From Bacteroidales bacterium UBA1184 (GTDB lineage Bacteria > Bacteroidota > Bacteroidia > Bacteroidales > ML635J-15), in NCBI GenBank assembly GCA_002310235.1, contig DBYO01000032.1:11460-75459 (forward strand): 64,000 nucleotides of DNA, given 5' to 3'. A model generated the notes under the pieces. The model had not been told where the DNA came from, searched no databases, and saw nothing but the letters and a program-made list of their open reading frames with translations. A program made the translations under genes and the position numbers. Positions 31,692 to 40,512 of the stretch are shown here, in pieces. Positions within the stretch are counted from its first letter, which is position 1. Every line of letters begins with the position of its first letter.

Positions 31692-32887
31692 TTCTGCTCA
31701 AATTTTGAAAGTAATAATGAAGAATCGTTACCACCAAAGCCGAATGCATTACACAGAATGTGCTTCAAGTCTTTTTTTGTTGACTGGTGGACTGGAATTA
31801 TTCCATCGTCCATTGCCTGTGAGTAGTTTAGGTTGACTGGCAGAAATCCGTTTTGCAGTGCAAGAATGCAGAATACGGCTTCTATTGAGCCTGATGCGCT
31901 TGTGGTGTGTCCCGTAAATGGTTTTGTCGATGAGGCAGGGGGAAGGTTCTCTCCGAACAATCTTTTCATTGCCTGGCTTTCGCTGGCGTCGTTGTTGGGT
32001 GTTCCTGTTCCGTGAGCGTTGATGTAGTCAACTTCAGACGTTTTTACGCCTGCCATTTCCAATGCTTCTTTCATAGCTAGGTATGCACCTTCGCCGTCGG
32101 GCGACGATGCAGTCTGGTGAAAAGCGTCGCAGGCATTGCCGTATCCCGAAAGTACTGCTTGTATTTTTGCCTTGCGTTTTTTTGCGCTATTCTCCGATTC
32201 AAGAACCAAGTATGCTGCGCCTTCTCCAAGATTCAATCCGTTTCGGGTTGCATCAAACGGACGGCAAGGCTTTGTGTCGAGAATCATAAGCGAGTTGAAA
32301 CCGTTAAGGTGGAACTTTGTTATGCACTCGCTACCGCCTACTATCACAATCTCAGCTTCGCCACAACGTATCATGTTTGCTCCTAGTATTATTGCGTTTG
32401 CAGCCGAGGAACATGCCGTGGAAAGTGTTGTTATAAATGCAAAGTTGCCAAAATGCTTGGCTGTCATTTCCGAGCAATTTCCACAATCGTGAACAGAAAT
32501 GTATTCCTTATGGAAATCGTTACTTATATAGTCGAGGTAGAATTGCTCGCTCATGTCCATTCCACCGACTGTAGTTCCCGATATGAACCCAATTTCATGG
32601 AGCATTTCTGTGGTAATCTCAGCCTGTTTCATAGCCTCGTCAAGAGCAAGCATTCCCATAAGCGCAGTGCGCGTGGTTATGGCGTTTTCGCTAATTCCCA
32701 ATAGTTTGCGCATTTCGGCATCCGACAGTTTTACCTCGCCTACGGGAAACTCCTTGTGTTCGGTTTTCAAGTATTTAAGTTTACCTACACCGGAACGTTC
32801 GCCCATCAAGGCTTCCAAAGTTTCCTTTTGGTTTAGGCCGATTGCAGAAACTACGCCGCAGCCAGTTATGTAAATCGGAGCAGTCAT
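31688..32887 (-). CDS. FabF-type beta-ketoacyl-ACP synthase
   Basis: 399 residues with the complete Cys-His-His triad: STACSS (C159), HGTGTPNND (near 293) and GHTTSASG (near 328). It ends with the usual NAFGFGGN. It condenses malonyl-ACP onto the growing chain. Partner of the CLF-like protein directly downstream and next to an ACP, so it is probably the ApeO-type KS of the KS:CLF pair. Confidence 0.9.
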   Translation of the reverse strand: MTAPIYITGCGVVSAIGLNQKETLEALMGERSGVGKLKYLKTEHKEFPVGEVKLSDAEMRKLLGISENAITTRTALMGMLALDEAMKQAEITTEMLHEIGFISGTTVGGMDMSEQFYLDYISNDFHKEYISVHDCGNCSEMTAKHFGNFAFITTLSTACSSAANAIILGANMIRCGEAEIVIVGGSECITKFHLNGFNSLMILDTKPCRPFDATRNGLNLGEGAAYLVLESENSAKKRKAKIQAVLSGYGNACDAFHQTASSPDGEGAYLAMKEALEMAGVKTSEVDYINAHGTGTPNNDASESQAMKRLFGENLPPASSTKPFTGHTTSASGSIEAVFCILALQNGFLPVNLNYSQAMDDGIIPVHQSTKKDLKHILCNAFGFGGNDSSLLLSKFEQK

Positions 32888-33145
32888 TTATTTTGTTCTG
32901 TTCTGTTGGATGAACTCTGCCATCACCTTTACCGACTTGAAAATTTCCTTTCCTTGATTTGGATCCTGCAGTTTTATACCATAGTTCTTTTCCATTAGCA
33001 CTATGAGTTCGAGTGCATCAATTGAGTCAAGTCCAAGACCTTCGCCAAACAGCGATGCGTTTTCATCAATGTCTTCTGGAGTCATGTCTTCGAGGTTCAG
33101 TGCTTCGATAATTTCCTGTTTCAGTTTGTAAATCAATTCGTCCAT
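32888..33145 (-). CDS. acyl carrier protein
   Basis: 85 residues, acidic, with the phosphopantetheine site GLDSIDALELIV (S41). It carries the aryl starter or the growing polyene chain. It abuts the KS gene with no gap. A second ACP of the cluster lies at 36599-36841, and the two may split initiation and elongation as ApeE and ApeF do. Confidence 0.92.
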   Translation of the reverse strand: MDELIYKLKQEIIEALNLEDMTPEDIDENASLFGEGLGLDSIDALELIVLMEKNYGIKLQDPNQGKEIFKSVKVMAEFIQQNRTK

Positions 33146-33158
33146 AACTTTTATTAAT

Positions 33159-33713
33159 TTATTTTTCCATTAAAAATATATTCGCTTCAAAATGTTCTTC
33201 GTCGGTACAGTCGAGCCAACCACCGATTATGCTTTTTGTATCGGTGTCTTGGAATGCAACCGACAGGTTTTGTTCCATGAGTTTTTCATCGTTTTCTTCA
33301 ATCACAATAAACGAAGTTTCTCCAAAATACTTGTTTCTGATTGCAATTTCTCCAGTTACAATGTTTGGCAGTGTGTAAACGAATGCTGCTGGACTTGGGA
33401 AGAAATTTTCGGAATCCTGTATTGTCGATTGGTAGTTCGTGTCGGCCTGTAGTGATGCGTTTCTGTTGAAAAGTATTATTGCGCGGTCTTCTCTGGGCTC
33501 GAAATTTCTGTCCCCCTCGGAATTGAGCAGCAATTCAGATGCAACAAAGCCCAATTTGCACAAGGTGTCCATTTTGAAAAACTTCGGATAATCGCCAATG
33601 TGACTGCGATAAATCTGAGTCAGTAGGGCAGAGCCTTTTTCGGTAAGTTCCAATGCTTTGCCATCGACTATGGTCTTGACTGTTGATATGTAAACTCTAT
33701 GTTGTATCATCAT
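33159..33713 (-). CDS. ketosynthase-like N-terminal-domain fragment, no catalytic residues
   Basis: 184 residues. The stretch FFPSPAAFVYTLPNIVTGEIAIRNKYFGETSF follows the fold pattern of the middle of a ketosynthase (as in Ketoacyl-synt_2 proteins), but no Cys nucleophile or His motif is present. ATG 33713 gives an ATGA overlap with the KS stop and a GGAGG six bases upstream, so I prefer it over 33752. Such single-domain KS-like proteins recur in flexirubin-type clusters; the role is unknown, perhaps a scaffold or gatekeeper. Confidence 0.7.
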   Translation of the reverse strand: MMIQHRVYISTVKTIVDGKALELTEKGSALLTQIYRSHIGDYPKFFKMDTLCKLGFVASELLLNSEGDRNFEPREDRAIILFNRNASLQADTNYQSTIQDSENFFPSPAAFVYTLPNIVTGEIAIRNKYFGETSFIVIEENDEKLMEQNLSVAFQDTDTKSIIGGWLDCTDEEHFEANIFLMEK

Positions 33714-34828
33714 TGCAAGCCTCCTTTCGTCATTAGCAGTGCAGCGTTGCAACCGCCGAATCCCGACAACAGCTTTATAAAAGCCCTTTTTTCTGTCGGT
33801 TGGTTTTGGTTTGTAACATTTATATTACGGCTTACTCCCAGAGTCTCAAAACCTCTTGTTGCCAATATGTTGTTATCGTCTATTGCTTGCATCGACATGA
33901 TGGTTTCGAGTATGCCCGCTGCACCCATAGTGTGACCGTAGTATCCTTTGAGAGAGTTGACGGGAACATTTGATAGTCCAGCTCTGTCGATGGCTATAGA
34001 CTCCATTTCGTCGTTGTATGGTGTAGCCGTTCCGTGAGCGTTTACGAATGCTATTTTTTGTATGTCGATGTCACCGAGTACATATTTTAATGCTCTATAG
34101 CTGCCTTCTCCTGTGCGCGACGGACCGGATATGTGGTTTGCATCGTTGCGGATGGCACCGCGATAAGCGCACCATTCGTTTTCTGATACAGTGTCTTTTC
34201 TTGTGTATATTATTGTTGCTGCGGCATCACCAAGATTCAATCCGTGACGGTTTGCGTCGAATGGTTTGCATTCTTCTGGCGAGAGAGCTTTGAACGACTG
34301 GAAGCCTGAAACAATGAATGCCGACTGTATGTCAACTCCAGAAACTATTACATAGTCGTAATTTCCGCTTTCGAGATGCCTCATTGCTTCTATTTGTGCG
34401 CAAACGCCCGATATACAAGCGTTTGAAACCACAATGGGTTCGTTCGGATTGTGAAAATACGAGGCAATCTGTCGTGCCATCATGCCAAGTCGAACGCGCT
34501 CTTGTGGAAATCCTTTTTCTCGCTTGTCAAGCAAAAATACATTGCCTTTGGTGGTGGAAAGTATAAACAATACTTTTGGTGATGCGGTATCTATATTTGC
34601 ATTTTCCAATGCTTTTGCAACAGAGTGTATTACAGCCTGTTCGACTATGGTATATCTAGTATCTGAGAATAGGCTTCTATCAATTAGCGAGGCTACAAAT
34701 GCTTCTGGCAATCCCCAATGTCCTTCGTAACGCCTTAATGCTGATTTACCAGTCTTTACGGCAGCATAGTTTTCGGCAGTTGTCATGCCCAATGGCGAGG
34801 TTATATTATTTGCAATGCTTACAATCAT
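33710..34828 (-). CDS. beta-ketoacyl-ACP synthase
   Basis: 372 residues with Cys in NACISG (near 137), HGTATPYND (near 264) and GHTMGAAG (near 301), so it should be active. It is shorter at the N-terminus than FabF. Start at 34828 rather than 34855: this gives an ATGA overlap with the thioesterase stop and puts GGAGG seven bases before the ATG. In the cluster it is one of three complete KS enzymes and may make the first condensation (ApeR-like) or a special chain step. Confidence 0.85.
   Translation of the reverse strand: MIVSIANNITSPLGMTTAENYAAVKTGKSALRRYEGHWGLPEAFVASLIDRSLFSDTRYTIVEQAVIHSVAKALENANIDTASPKVLFILSTTKGNVFLLDKREKGFPQERVRLGMMARQIASYFHNPNEPIVVSNACISGVCAQIEAMRHLESGNYDYVIVSGVDIQSAFIVSGFQSFKALSPEECKPFDANRHGLNLGDAAATIIYTRKDTVSENEWCAYRGAIRNDANHISGPSRTGEGSYRALKYVLGDIDIQKIAFVNAHGTATPYNDEMESIAIDRAGLSNVPVNSLKGYYGHTMGAAGILETIMSMQAIDDNNILATRGFETLGVSRNINVTNQNQPTEKRAFIKLLSGFGGCNAALLMTKGGLQ
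33720..33724 (-). promoter_or_regulatory. Shine-Dalgarno GGAGG inside the upstream KS gene
   Basis: GGAGG six bases before ATG 33713. Strong SD sites are not the rule in Bacteroidota, so it supports this start and translational coupling. Confidence 0.6.
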
Positions 34829-35265
34829 TTTCCGACCTCCCATCTTTTTTTCCATTCCTCGTAGAAATCCGGATTCGTCAATACGAGCTGATAGTTGTTT
34901 TTATTCATAAAAACCTGAATTGTGCGCCCTGTCACATGAATTTCACCAGTTTCTCTGTTGCGAATTTCATAGTCGAATATGATTTTTGCAGCATCGGTAG
35001 GGCGGTAGGTAATTGTGATTTCGGGTTTCATGCCGTAAATCAACGGTTTCTTGTATTTTATTGAAAGGTCAACTATGGGTTCGAAGAAACCTTTACCGTA
35101 CATCATAAGGTAGCCCAAATCGTATTTCTTGCCAAATTCCTCTCTTGCATCCTCGAAGTAAACCGAGTAGTGCCCGTGCCATACGACACCCATCGAATCT
35201 ACTTCGCTGAAGCGTATTTCAAAAGGTTTGGTTACCGATAATATCTTTTCCTTTCCCATAGTCAT
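34825..35265 (-). CDS. hotdog acyl-thioesterase (YbgC/FadM type)
   Basis: 146 residues of the 4HBT family. The active-site segment EVDSMGVVWHGHYSVYFEDA matches the YbgC pattern (D-x-x-G-V-V-x-x-x-x-Y). It hydrolyses acyl-CoA or acyl-ACP and would release the polyene or edit stalled chains. It starts on a TAATG overlap with the hotdog gene upstream; the ATG two codons later is an alternative. Confidence 0.85.
   Translation of the reverse strand: MTMGKEKILSVTKPFEIRFSEVDSMGVVWHGHYSVYFEDAREEFGKKYDLGYLMMYGKGFFEPIVDLSIKYKKPLIYGMKPEITITYRPTDAAKIIFDYEIRNRETGEIHVTGRTIQVFMNKNNYQLVLTNPDFYEEWKKRWEVGK
34836..34840 (-). promoter_or_regulatory. Shine-Dalgarno GGAGG before the KS start at 34828
   Basis: GGAGG lies seven bases upstream of ATG 34828 within the 3' end of the thioesterase gene and decides the KS start. 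Confidence 0.6.
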
Positions 35266-35702
35266 TAATTTTTTGAGTCAATGTCAGTCAAGGCAATTTT
35301 CATGTTGGCCTGAACGATTTCTTCGTTGTCGCTGGCGATTACCGCTTCTACCAATGTCATCTGGAAAACTTCTTCCAGCAATTTGATGGTGGTTGTCAGT
35401 TTTTCTCCGACTTTTGGCGTGCGTTCAATGTTCAGGTTGCTTATTGAACCGATAACACCTATTTTAACAGTTTGACCGTGGTTTAGGTTTATGTATCCTA
35501 TTCTTGCTGCACAGGTTTGGGCTATGTTTTCAATCAGTCCCGATGCCGAAAGCCGCCCGTCTTCGACGAACAGATTGTCTTCGCGGACAGTGAGTTCAGT
35601 TATCGAATACACTTCGTCGCTCGATACCAGCCTGTCAATCATTACGAATGGCGGTCTTTGCGGGATAAGTTCTTCTATTGTCAATTCGTCTATTGCTTTC
35701 AT
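35265..35702 (-). CDS. ApeP-like hotdog dehydratase subunit
   Basis: 145 residues. The N-terminal PQRPPFVMIDRL motif and the helix GLIENIAQTCAA, with a Glu in the FabZ E-x-x-A-Q position, are clear. The FabZ His motif (HFPxxPxxPG) is replaced by VEDGRLSASG. It therefore appears to supply the Glu while the ApeI-like protein at 29338-29715 supplies the His, as in the ApeI:ApeP heterodimer. Start at 35702 creates an ATGA overlap with the acyltransferase. Confidence 0.8.
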   Translation of the reverse strand: MKAIDELTIEELIPQRPPFVMIDRLVSSDEVYSITELTVREDNLFVEDGRLSASGLIENIAQTCAARIGYINLNHGQTVKIGVIGSISNLNIERTPKVGEKLTTTIKLLEEVFQMTLVEAVIASDNEEIVQANMKIALTDIDSKN

Positions 35703-36595
35703 TGTTTCCAAAAATCAAAATAGTTGAACCATTGCGTCGGGTATTTCCTGACGATTTCCTCTAGGTTTTCTGCAAAATTCTGTGCCATTTGGCTCATTTG
35801 TTCGCGAATTTTTGCAGTTCTGTCGCATTGGATTTTACGGACGTATGCATGATATTTCTTTGCCGTTTCTTTCATTACGAAAATAGCAAGAACGGATACG
35901 TTTTTTTGTGTCGCCAATGCAAATGCACCTAATGGAAAACGAGCTGTTTCTCCGAAAAAAGTACATTCAGAAGCTTTTTGTGAACCGAAAATGCGGTCGG
36001 CAGGCATACTTATTATTTCTCCGTTGTCGATTGCAGTGTTTAGTGCAAACAGATGCGACATGTCGGCCATCACCGGAATCATGTTCATGTTGTTTTGTGA
36101 TAATATTCTCCGTCTGTTTTCCATGACGGTTGCTGTTTCTCCTCCAAATACCAGTGCATTGAATCTCTTCGCTTTAGGCTTTAGAGAATAACCAGCAATC
36201 TCATAATTTCCAACATGACTGCTTAGCAGGACAAAACCTTCGGGATGAGTCTCAAGTTCATCCAAATATTCCTGTCCTTCGACAGAAAAATTGTATTTCT
36301 TGCCTGCATATACGCCAAAGCGGTCCAATATTACTTGACCGAAACGAAAATGGTTTGCATAGACTTTGCAAAAAGATTTTAATCGTCCGTATTGGAAACG
36401 TTTGCGGAAGAATGAGTATGTGGCTTTATAACCTTTTCTGCTGAATATCATGTAGAACGGAACAATAAAAACTGCCATAAATCCGTACATTACCCATATT
36501 GGCAATACACGGAACATGCCGATGAGAGAACGTTGCATCCACGGTTGTCCATCGGTTTTCCCTGACCATTCGTTATGTTGCAACTCTTCAGCCAT
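35699..36595 (-). CDS. LpxL/HtrB-like lipid acyltransferase
   Basis: 298 residues with an N-terminal membrane segment (about 28-50) and the acyltransferase motif SSHVGNYE (H127, E132). It matches lauroyl/myristoyl transferases of lipid A, which move acyl chains from ACP. In aryl polyene clusters an LpxL-like enzyme is common and probably moves the polyenoyl chain or a fatty chain to the lipid anchor on the inner face of the membrane. Confidence 0.85.
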   Translation of the reverse strand: MAEELQHNEWSGKTDGQPWMQRSLIGMFRVLPIWVMYGFMAVFIVPFYMIFSRKGYKATYSFFRKRFQYGRLKSFCKVYANHFRFGQVILDRFGVYAGKKYNFSVEGQEYLDELETHPEGFVLLSSHVGNYEIAGYSLKPKAKRFNALVFGGETATVMENRRRILSQNNMNMIPVMADMSHLFALNTAIDNGEIISMPADRIFGSQKASECTFFGETARFPLGAFALATQKNVSVLAIFVMKETAKKYHAYVRKIQCDRTAKIREQMSQMAQNFAENLEEIVRKYPTQWFNYFDFWKQ

Positions 36596-36598
36596 TAT

Positions 36599-36841
36599 TT
36601 AGGCCGTCTTTTGCTCTATATAATCGCAGAACTGACTGAATGTCTTTATGTTAACCATCTCTTCCGTCTTGATCTTGAAGCCGAATTTTCTTTCGACTAT
36701 TACCACGATGTCAACGAAATCGAGGCTGTCGATACCTATATCTTCCTTAAGCCTTGCTTCTGGCTTTATCTTATCTTCTTCAAGTTCAAGATCTTCAATC
36801 AAAAATTCTTTTACTTTTGCTTCTATTTCTTTTCTATCCAT
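36599..36841 (-). CDS. acyl carrier protein
   Basis: 80 residues with the phosphopantetheine site GIDSLDFVDIVV (S39). Acidic throughout. It is four bases from the methyltransferase stop and three from the LpxL-like gene. Second ACP of the cluster. Confidence 0.92.
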   Translation of the reverse strand: MDRKEIEAKVKEFLIEDLELEEDKIKPEARLKEDIGIDSLDFVDIVVIVERKFGFKIKTEEMVNIKTFSQFCDYIEQKTA

Positions 36842-36845
36842 ATAA

Positions 36846-37946
36846 TTATTTATTACGTTTACAAATCATTATACTATGTCCATGACCTAAATTGTCATGT
36901 ATTTTTTCTACTTCCATTCCTGCTTCACGAACAAGTCTTGCCATATCTTCGGAATGATACATTTTGCTGTTGCCATTGGCGATAGCTGTAAAATACAAAC
37001 TTGTCATTGTTAGACAAAACGCTGCTGGTTCGTATTTCTGTCTGTCCCAGAATGTTTCCATAATGTAAACACGGCTTTCGTCATCCATTATTTTTGCTGC
37101 TCTTGACAAAATGCTAAGTATTTCATTTTCGCTAAAGCAGTCGAGGAACTGGCTCATCCATATCGCATCGTAGTGCTTGTCGGTAGGGAAGGAGGCTGTT
37201 TTATCAAGCAGATTTATGCCGTAACCGTCAATGCGTTCTGCACCTTTTTGTCCTGCGGTAAACTTGCGCATCATTTCCAACTGCTGAGGCAAATCCATTA
37301 TGGTTACATTCACATTATTATCGTAACCAACGCATTGCAAAGCCCAGCGACCAGTATTTCCGCCAACGTCGAGCAATGTTTTCGGTTTGTTTGAAAAAAC
37401 TATTTCCAAAGCCTGTGAAAACGAGTTGTCTGAGTAGAAATGGTCGAACCCAAACCAACTTTTCTGCACTTGCTCTGGCAACTGCGACAAGCCTTCGTAA
37501 ACTGTCGGCCAGTCGCCGAAATGCTTAAGTCCTGCAGGCTTGCCTTCAAGCAACGACTCTTCGAGTTTGAACCAACCTTCGTAATTTACATCGTGGTTGA
37601 AGTCCATGTTTACTCTTACGAGTTTGTCGGTAAGCAAAAACCAGCCAGTTTTCGATATGCTGAACCTGTCGGTGTCCTTGTCAACTAGCACAGTACCGAT
37701 GCATAGCGATGCTTCCATCAGCACCTTTACAGCGTATGGCGACAAACCTGTAGCCTTTACTATTTCTTCCTGCGTCATTCCGTCGTTGCTATCACGAAGC
37801 AAATCGAGAATTCCAAACTTTACCATTAGCCTCGATGCTTGGAAAACTATCGGTCCCCATGCAATCCATTCGGCTTGACGCTGAGCTTCGCGTGCAGAAA
37901 GTTGCTCTTTTGTATATTTTTTTTCTAATTCAGGAAATAAGTCCAT
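36846..37946 (-). CDS. class I SAM-dependent O-methyltransferase
   Basis: 366 residues. An N-terminal winged-helix dimerisation region (about 25-100, QASRLMVKFGILDLL...TGLSPYAVKVLMEA) is followed by the SAM fold with motif I LLDVGGNTGRWAL (about 191-203). This is the plant O-methyltransferase/CrtF-like layout. It probably methylates the phenolic or carboxyl oxygen of the aryl polyene; C-methylation cannot be excluded. Confidence 0.85.
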   Translation of the reverse strand: MDLFPELEKKYTKEQLSAREAQRQAEWIAWGPIVFQASRLMVKFGILDLLRDSNDGMTQEEIVKATGLSPYAVKVLMEASLCIGTVLVDKDTDRFSISKTGWFLLTDKLVRVNMDFNHDVNYEGWFKLEESLLEGKPAGLKHFGDWPTVYEGLSQLPEQVQKSWFGFDHFYSDNSFSQALEIVFSNKPKTLLDVGGNTGRWALQCVGYDNNVNVTIMDLPQQLEMMRKFTAGQKGAERIDGYGINLLDKTASFPTDKHYDAIWMSQFLDCFSENEILSILSRAAKIMDDESRVYIMETFWDRQKYEPAAFCLTMTSLYFTAIANGNSKMYHSEDMARLVREAGMEVEKIHDNLGHGHSIMICKRNK

Positions 37947-37953
37947 TCGTTTA

Positions 37954-38517
37954 CTATTTTGCTTTTTTTATAAGTTTAGCCAAGTTTTCTGCCAATTCGC
38001 GGTAAGCCTCTACACGACGGATTTCGTTGCCAAATCCAGCACCTGGAACTCCGTCAACATCGAGAACTGCAATAGGTTCTGCTTGTCCTTTCTTGTAAAT
38101 TTCCATTGTGCCATATAGATGCGAATCTCCAGCGCCAAAACCTACAGCGACTGCCAATCCGGTTATGCCGTAGTTAAAGTCTTTCACTTTCATAATAATG
38201 GTGTATTCGGCAGAACTTTCATCGGTTGTAGTCTGAACATCTTTGGTTTCTTCGTCAAGACGTTCTCTGAAGTTGCTTTCTGCTCTTGTAATTTCGGCAT
38301 CGTAGTCGCGAACCCAGTCGTCACCACGTTCCTTCAAATAAGCATTTACTTCCTTGCCCTCGATTGTGCTGTTAGTGTAGTCCCAGCGGACAAACATTTT
38401 TGCATTTGACTTTTTAAGTTCAACGAGAGACCCCTTGATAACCGTTACATCTGGTTTTGCTGTTGCTGTTGCTATCCCCGTGAGGATAATTAAAATTGCC
38501 AATAATGTCTTTTTCAT
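37954..38517 (-). CDS. secreted protein of unknown function in the pigment operon
   Basis: 187 residues with a signal peptide (1-20). The mature part has a central beta-rich domain with SAEYTIIMKVKDFNYG and GTMEIYKKG and a C-terminal helix, broadly like DUF4410/DUF4136-type envelope proteins. There is no lipobox Cys. Its position in the operon suggests a periplasmic partner for the exporter or LolA-like carrier. Confidence 0.6.
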   Translation of the reverse strand: MKKTLLAILIILTGIATATAKPDVTVIKGSLVELKKSNAKMFVRWDYTNSTIEGKEVNAYLKERGDDWVRDYDAEITRAESNFRERLDEETKDVQTTTDESSAEYTIIMKVKDFNYGITGLAVAVGFGAGDSHLYGTMEIYKKGQAEPIAVLDVDGVPGAGFGNEIRRVEAYRELAENLAKLIKKAK

Positions 38518-38542
38518 GATTGTACAGATTATATTATTAAAC

Positions 38543-39766
38543 TTATATTTTACGTATTACTAATGCAGAATTTGTGCCACCAAATCCAAATGAATTGGAT
38601 AGTATGGTGTTAAGTTTCTTTTCTGTAGCTTTGGTCACAATGTTCAACCCATCGGAATATTCGTCTGGATTTTCGAAGTTTATGTTAGGAGCGATAAAAC
38701 CGTTCTGCATCATCAGTATGCAGTAAACTATTTCGCTTGCGCCTGCCATCCAGCATTCGTGTCCGGTCATTGATTTTGTTGATGAGATTGGCGTTTGTAT
38801 TTTTCCGAACAGTTGTTTTAATGCCAATGCCTCGAACATGTCGCCTTGAGGTGTCGAAGTTGCGTGAGCGTTTACATAGTCAATGTCTTCAGCTTTTACG
38901 CCAGCTTCTTTTATTGCACGCATCATTGCGCGCATACAACCTTCTTCGCTCGGTTGTGATATGTGGCTTTCGCCGTTTGACGAGAATCCGTATCCGCATA
39001 CTTCGGCTAATATTGTGGCTCCACGAGCTATTGCGTGGTCGTAATCTTCGAGTACCAATGCTGCTGCGCCACCGCTTGGAACAAGTCCGTCACGGTTACG
39101 GTCGAATGGGCGGGAGGCTTTTGTTGGCTCGTCTATACGTGTAGAAAAAGCGCTTATACCATCGAAGCTACCCATCGACAGGTAATTGGTTTCTTGTGCA
39201 CCACCGCAAAGTACCATGTCCTGCAGACCATTGCGAATCAATAATGTGCCCAAACCAATTGAGTGAGAGCCACTTGCGCAGGCAGCACTAACGGTCATAT
39301 TTATTCCTTTGAGGTGAAAAATGGTTGACAGGTTCATGGTCACGGTTGAGTTCATCGATTGGAATATTGCAGCGGAGCCAATCAGGGTAGTGTCTTTTTT
39401 CTCCATAGCCATCTCGTGCGATTCGATTACGGCCTTTGCAGATGAATCGTTGCCGAAAATTACGCCAACTTCGTTGTTTTGCAGATAATTTTCATCAATA
39501 TTTGCCTGTTGGAATGCTTCAAGTGCGGCTACATATGCGTATTCGCCTTCTTCGGCAAGATACATTCTGAGTTTACGGTCGAGTTTACCCTTAAGTTGTG
39601 GCTTTTCAACTATTCCTGTCAGTGGCGAGCGGTAGCCGTATTCTATGCGTTGTGGATCGATGCCGATGCCAGAACGACCTTCGCGCAATGATGCGGTTAC
39701 TTCTTCCTTATTTTTTCCTATGCATGACCAGATGCCTATGCCTGTGATGACTACTCTTCTTGTCAT
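38543..39766 (-). CDS. FabB/FabF-type beta-ketoacyl-ACP synthase
   Basis: 407 residues. Triad: Cys in SAACASG (near 173), HATSTPQGD (near 305) and GHECWMAG (near 344). The H-A-T-S-T variant and the E-C-W after the second His are like FabB-type enzymes. It ends NSFGFGGTN. It extends the polyene with malonyl units. One of three complete KS proteins in the cluster. Confidence 0.9.
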   Translation of the reverse strand: MTRRVVITGIGIWSCIGKNKEEVTASLREGRSGIGIDPQRIEYGYRSPLTGIVEKPQLKGKLDRKLRMYLAEEGEYAYVAALEAFQQANIDENYLQNNEVGVIFGNDSSAKAVIESHEMAMEKKDTTLIGSAAIFQSMNSTVTMNLSTIFHLKGINMTVSAACASGSHSIGLGTLLIRNGLQDMVLCGGAQETNYLSMGSFDGISAFSTRIDEPTKASRPFDRNRDGLVPSGGAAALVLEDYDHAIARGATILAEVCGYGFSSNGESHISQPSEEGCMRAMMRAIKEAGVKAEDIDYVNAHATSTPQGDMFEALALKQLFGKIQTPISSTKSMTGHECWMAGASEIVYCILMMQNGFIAPNINFENPDEYSDGLNIVTKATEKKLNTILSNSFGFGGTNSALVIRKI

Positions 39767-39783
39767 AATACTAATTTCCTGTT

Positions 39784-40512
39784 TTATGTGTATAAGCCTC
39801 CGTTTATTGAAATTACCTGCCCTGTGATATATGCTGCATCGTCGGACGCAAGGAACGATGTCAGACTAGCGACTTCTTCGGGTTTTCCGAAACGGCCCAT
39901 TGGTATGAGTTTTTTTAGTTCAGCTTCGTTGAGTCCCTTTGTCATGTCGGTGGAAATGAAGCCAGGTGCGATTGCGTTGACAGTTATTTTTCTAGCAGCA
40001 ACTTCTTGTGCCAAAGCTTTTGTCGCGCCAATGAGGGCTGCTTTTGCTGCCGAATAGTTTGTCTGTCCAGGCAGACCCTTTAGTCCCGACAGCGACGACA
40101 TGTTTATGATACGTCCGTTTCTGTGGGTTATCATATCTTTCAATAGTCGGCGAGTGATGTAGAAAAATCCGTTTAGTGTAGTGTCAACAACATTGTTCCA
40201 TTCGGTTTCCTGCATGAATATCATGAGGTTGTCTTTTCTGATGCCAGCGTTGTTTACCAGTACCGAAATATATTCGTCGGGATGGGCAGACTGCCACGAT
40301 TCCAAAGCAGCTTCGATAGCCTTTGAATCGGCTACGTCGAAGGGGAGGAGTTCTCCGTTTCCGCCAGATTCCTGAACTATTTTCAATGTTTCTTCGGCAG
40401 CTTCCTTGTTTGACTGGTAATTGATTATTACAGCAAAACCGTCTTTAGCGAGGCGTAAGGCAACAGCCCTGCCCAAACCACGTGAAGCACCGGTGATGAG
40501 AGCATATTTCAT
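39784..40512 (-). CDS. 3-oxoacyl-ACP reductase (FabG-like)
   Basis: 242 residues, short-chain dehydrogenase. Motifs: TGASRGLGRAVA (NADPH site), NNAG, S in NMSSLSG, and Y-x3-K in NYSAAKAAL. It reduces the 3-keto group after each condensation (ApeQ role). It starts on a TAATG overlap with the ammonia-lyase stop. Confidence 0.92.
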   Translation of the reverse strand: MKYALITGASRGLGRAVALRLAKDGFAVIINYQSNKEAAEETLKIVQESGGNGELLPFDVADSKAIEAALESWQSAHPDEYISVLVNNAGIRKDNLMIFMQETEWNNVVDTTLNGFFYITRRLLKDMITHRNGRIINMSSLSGLKGLPGQTNYSAAKAALIGATKALAQEVAARKITVNAIAPGFISTDMTKGLNEAELKKLIPMGRFGKPEEVASLTSFLASDDAAYITGQVISINGGLYT

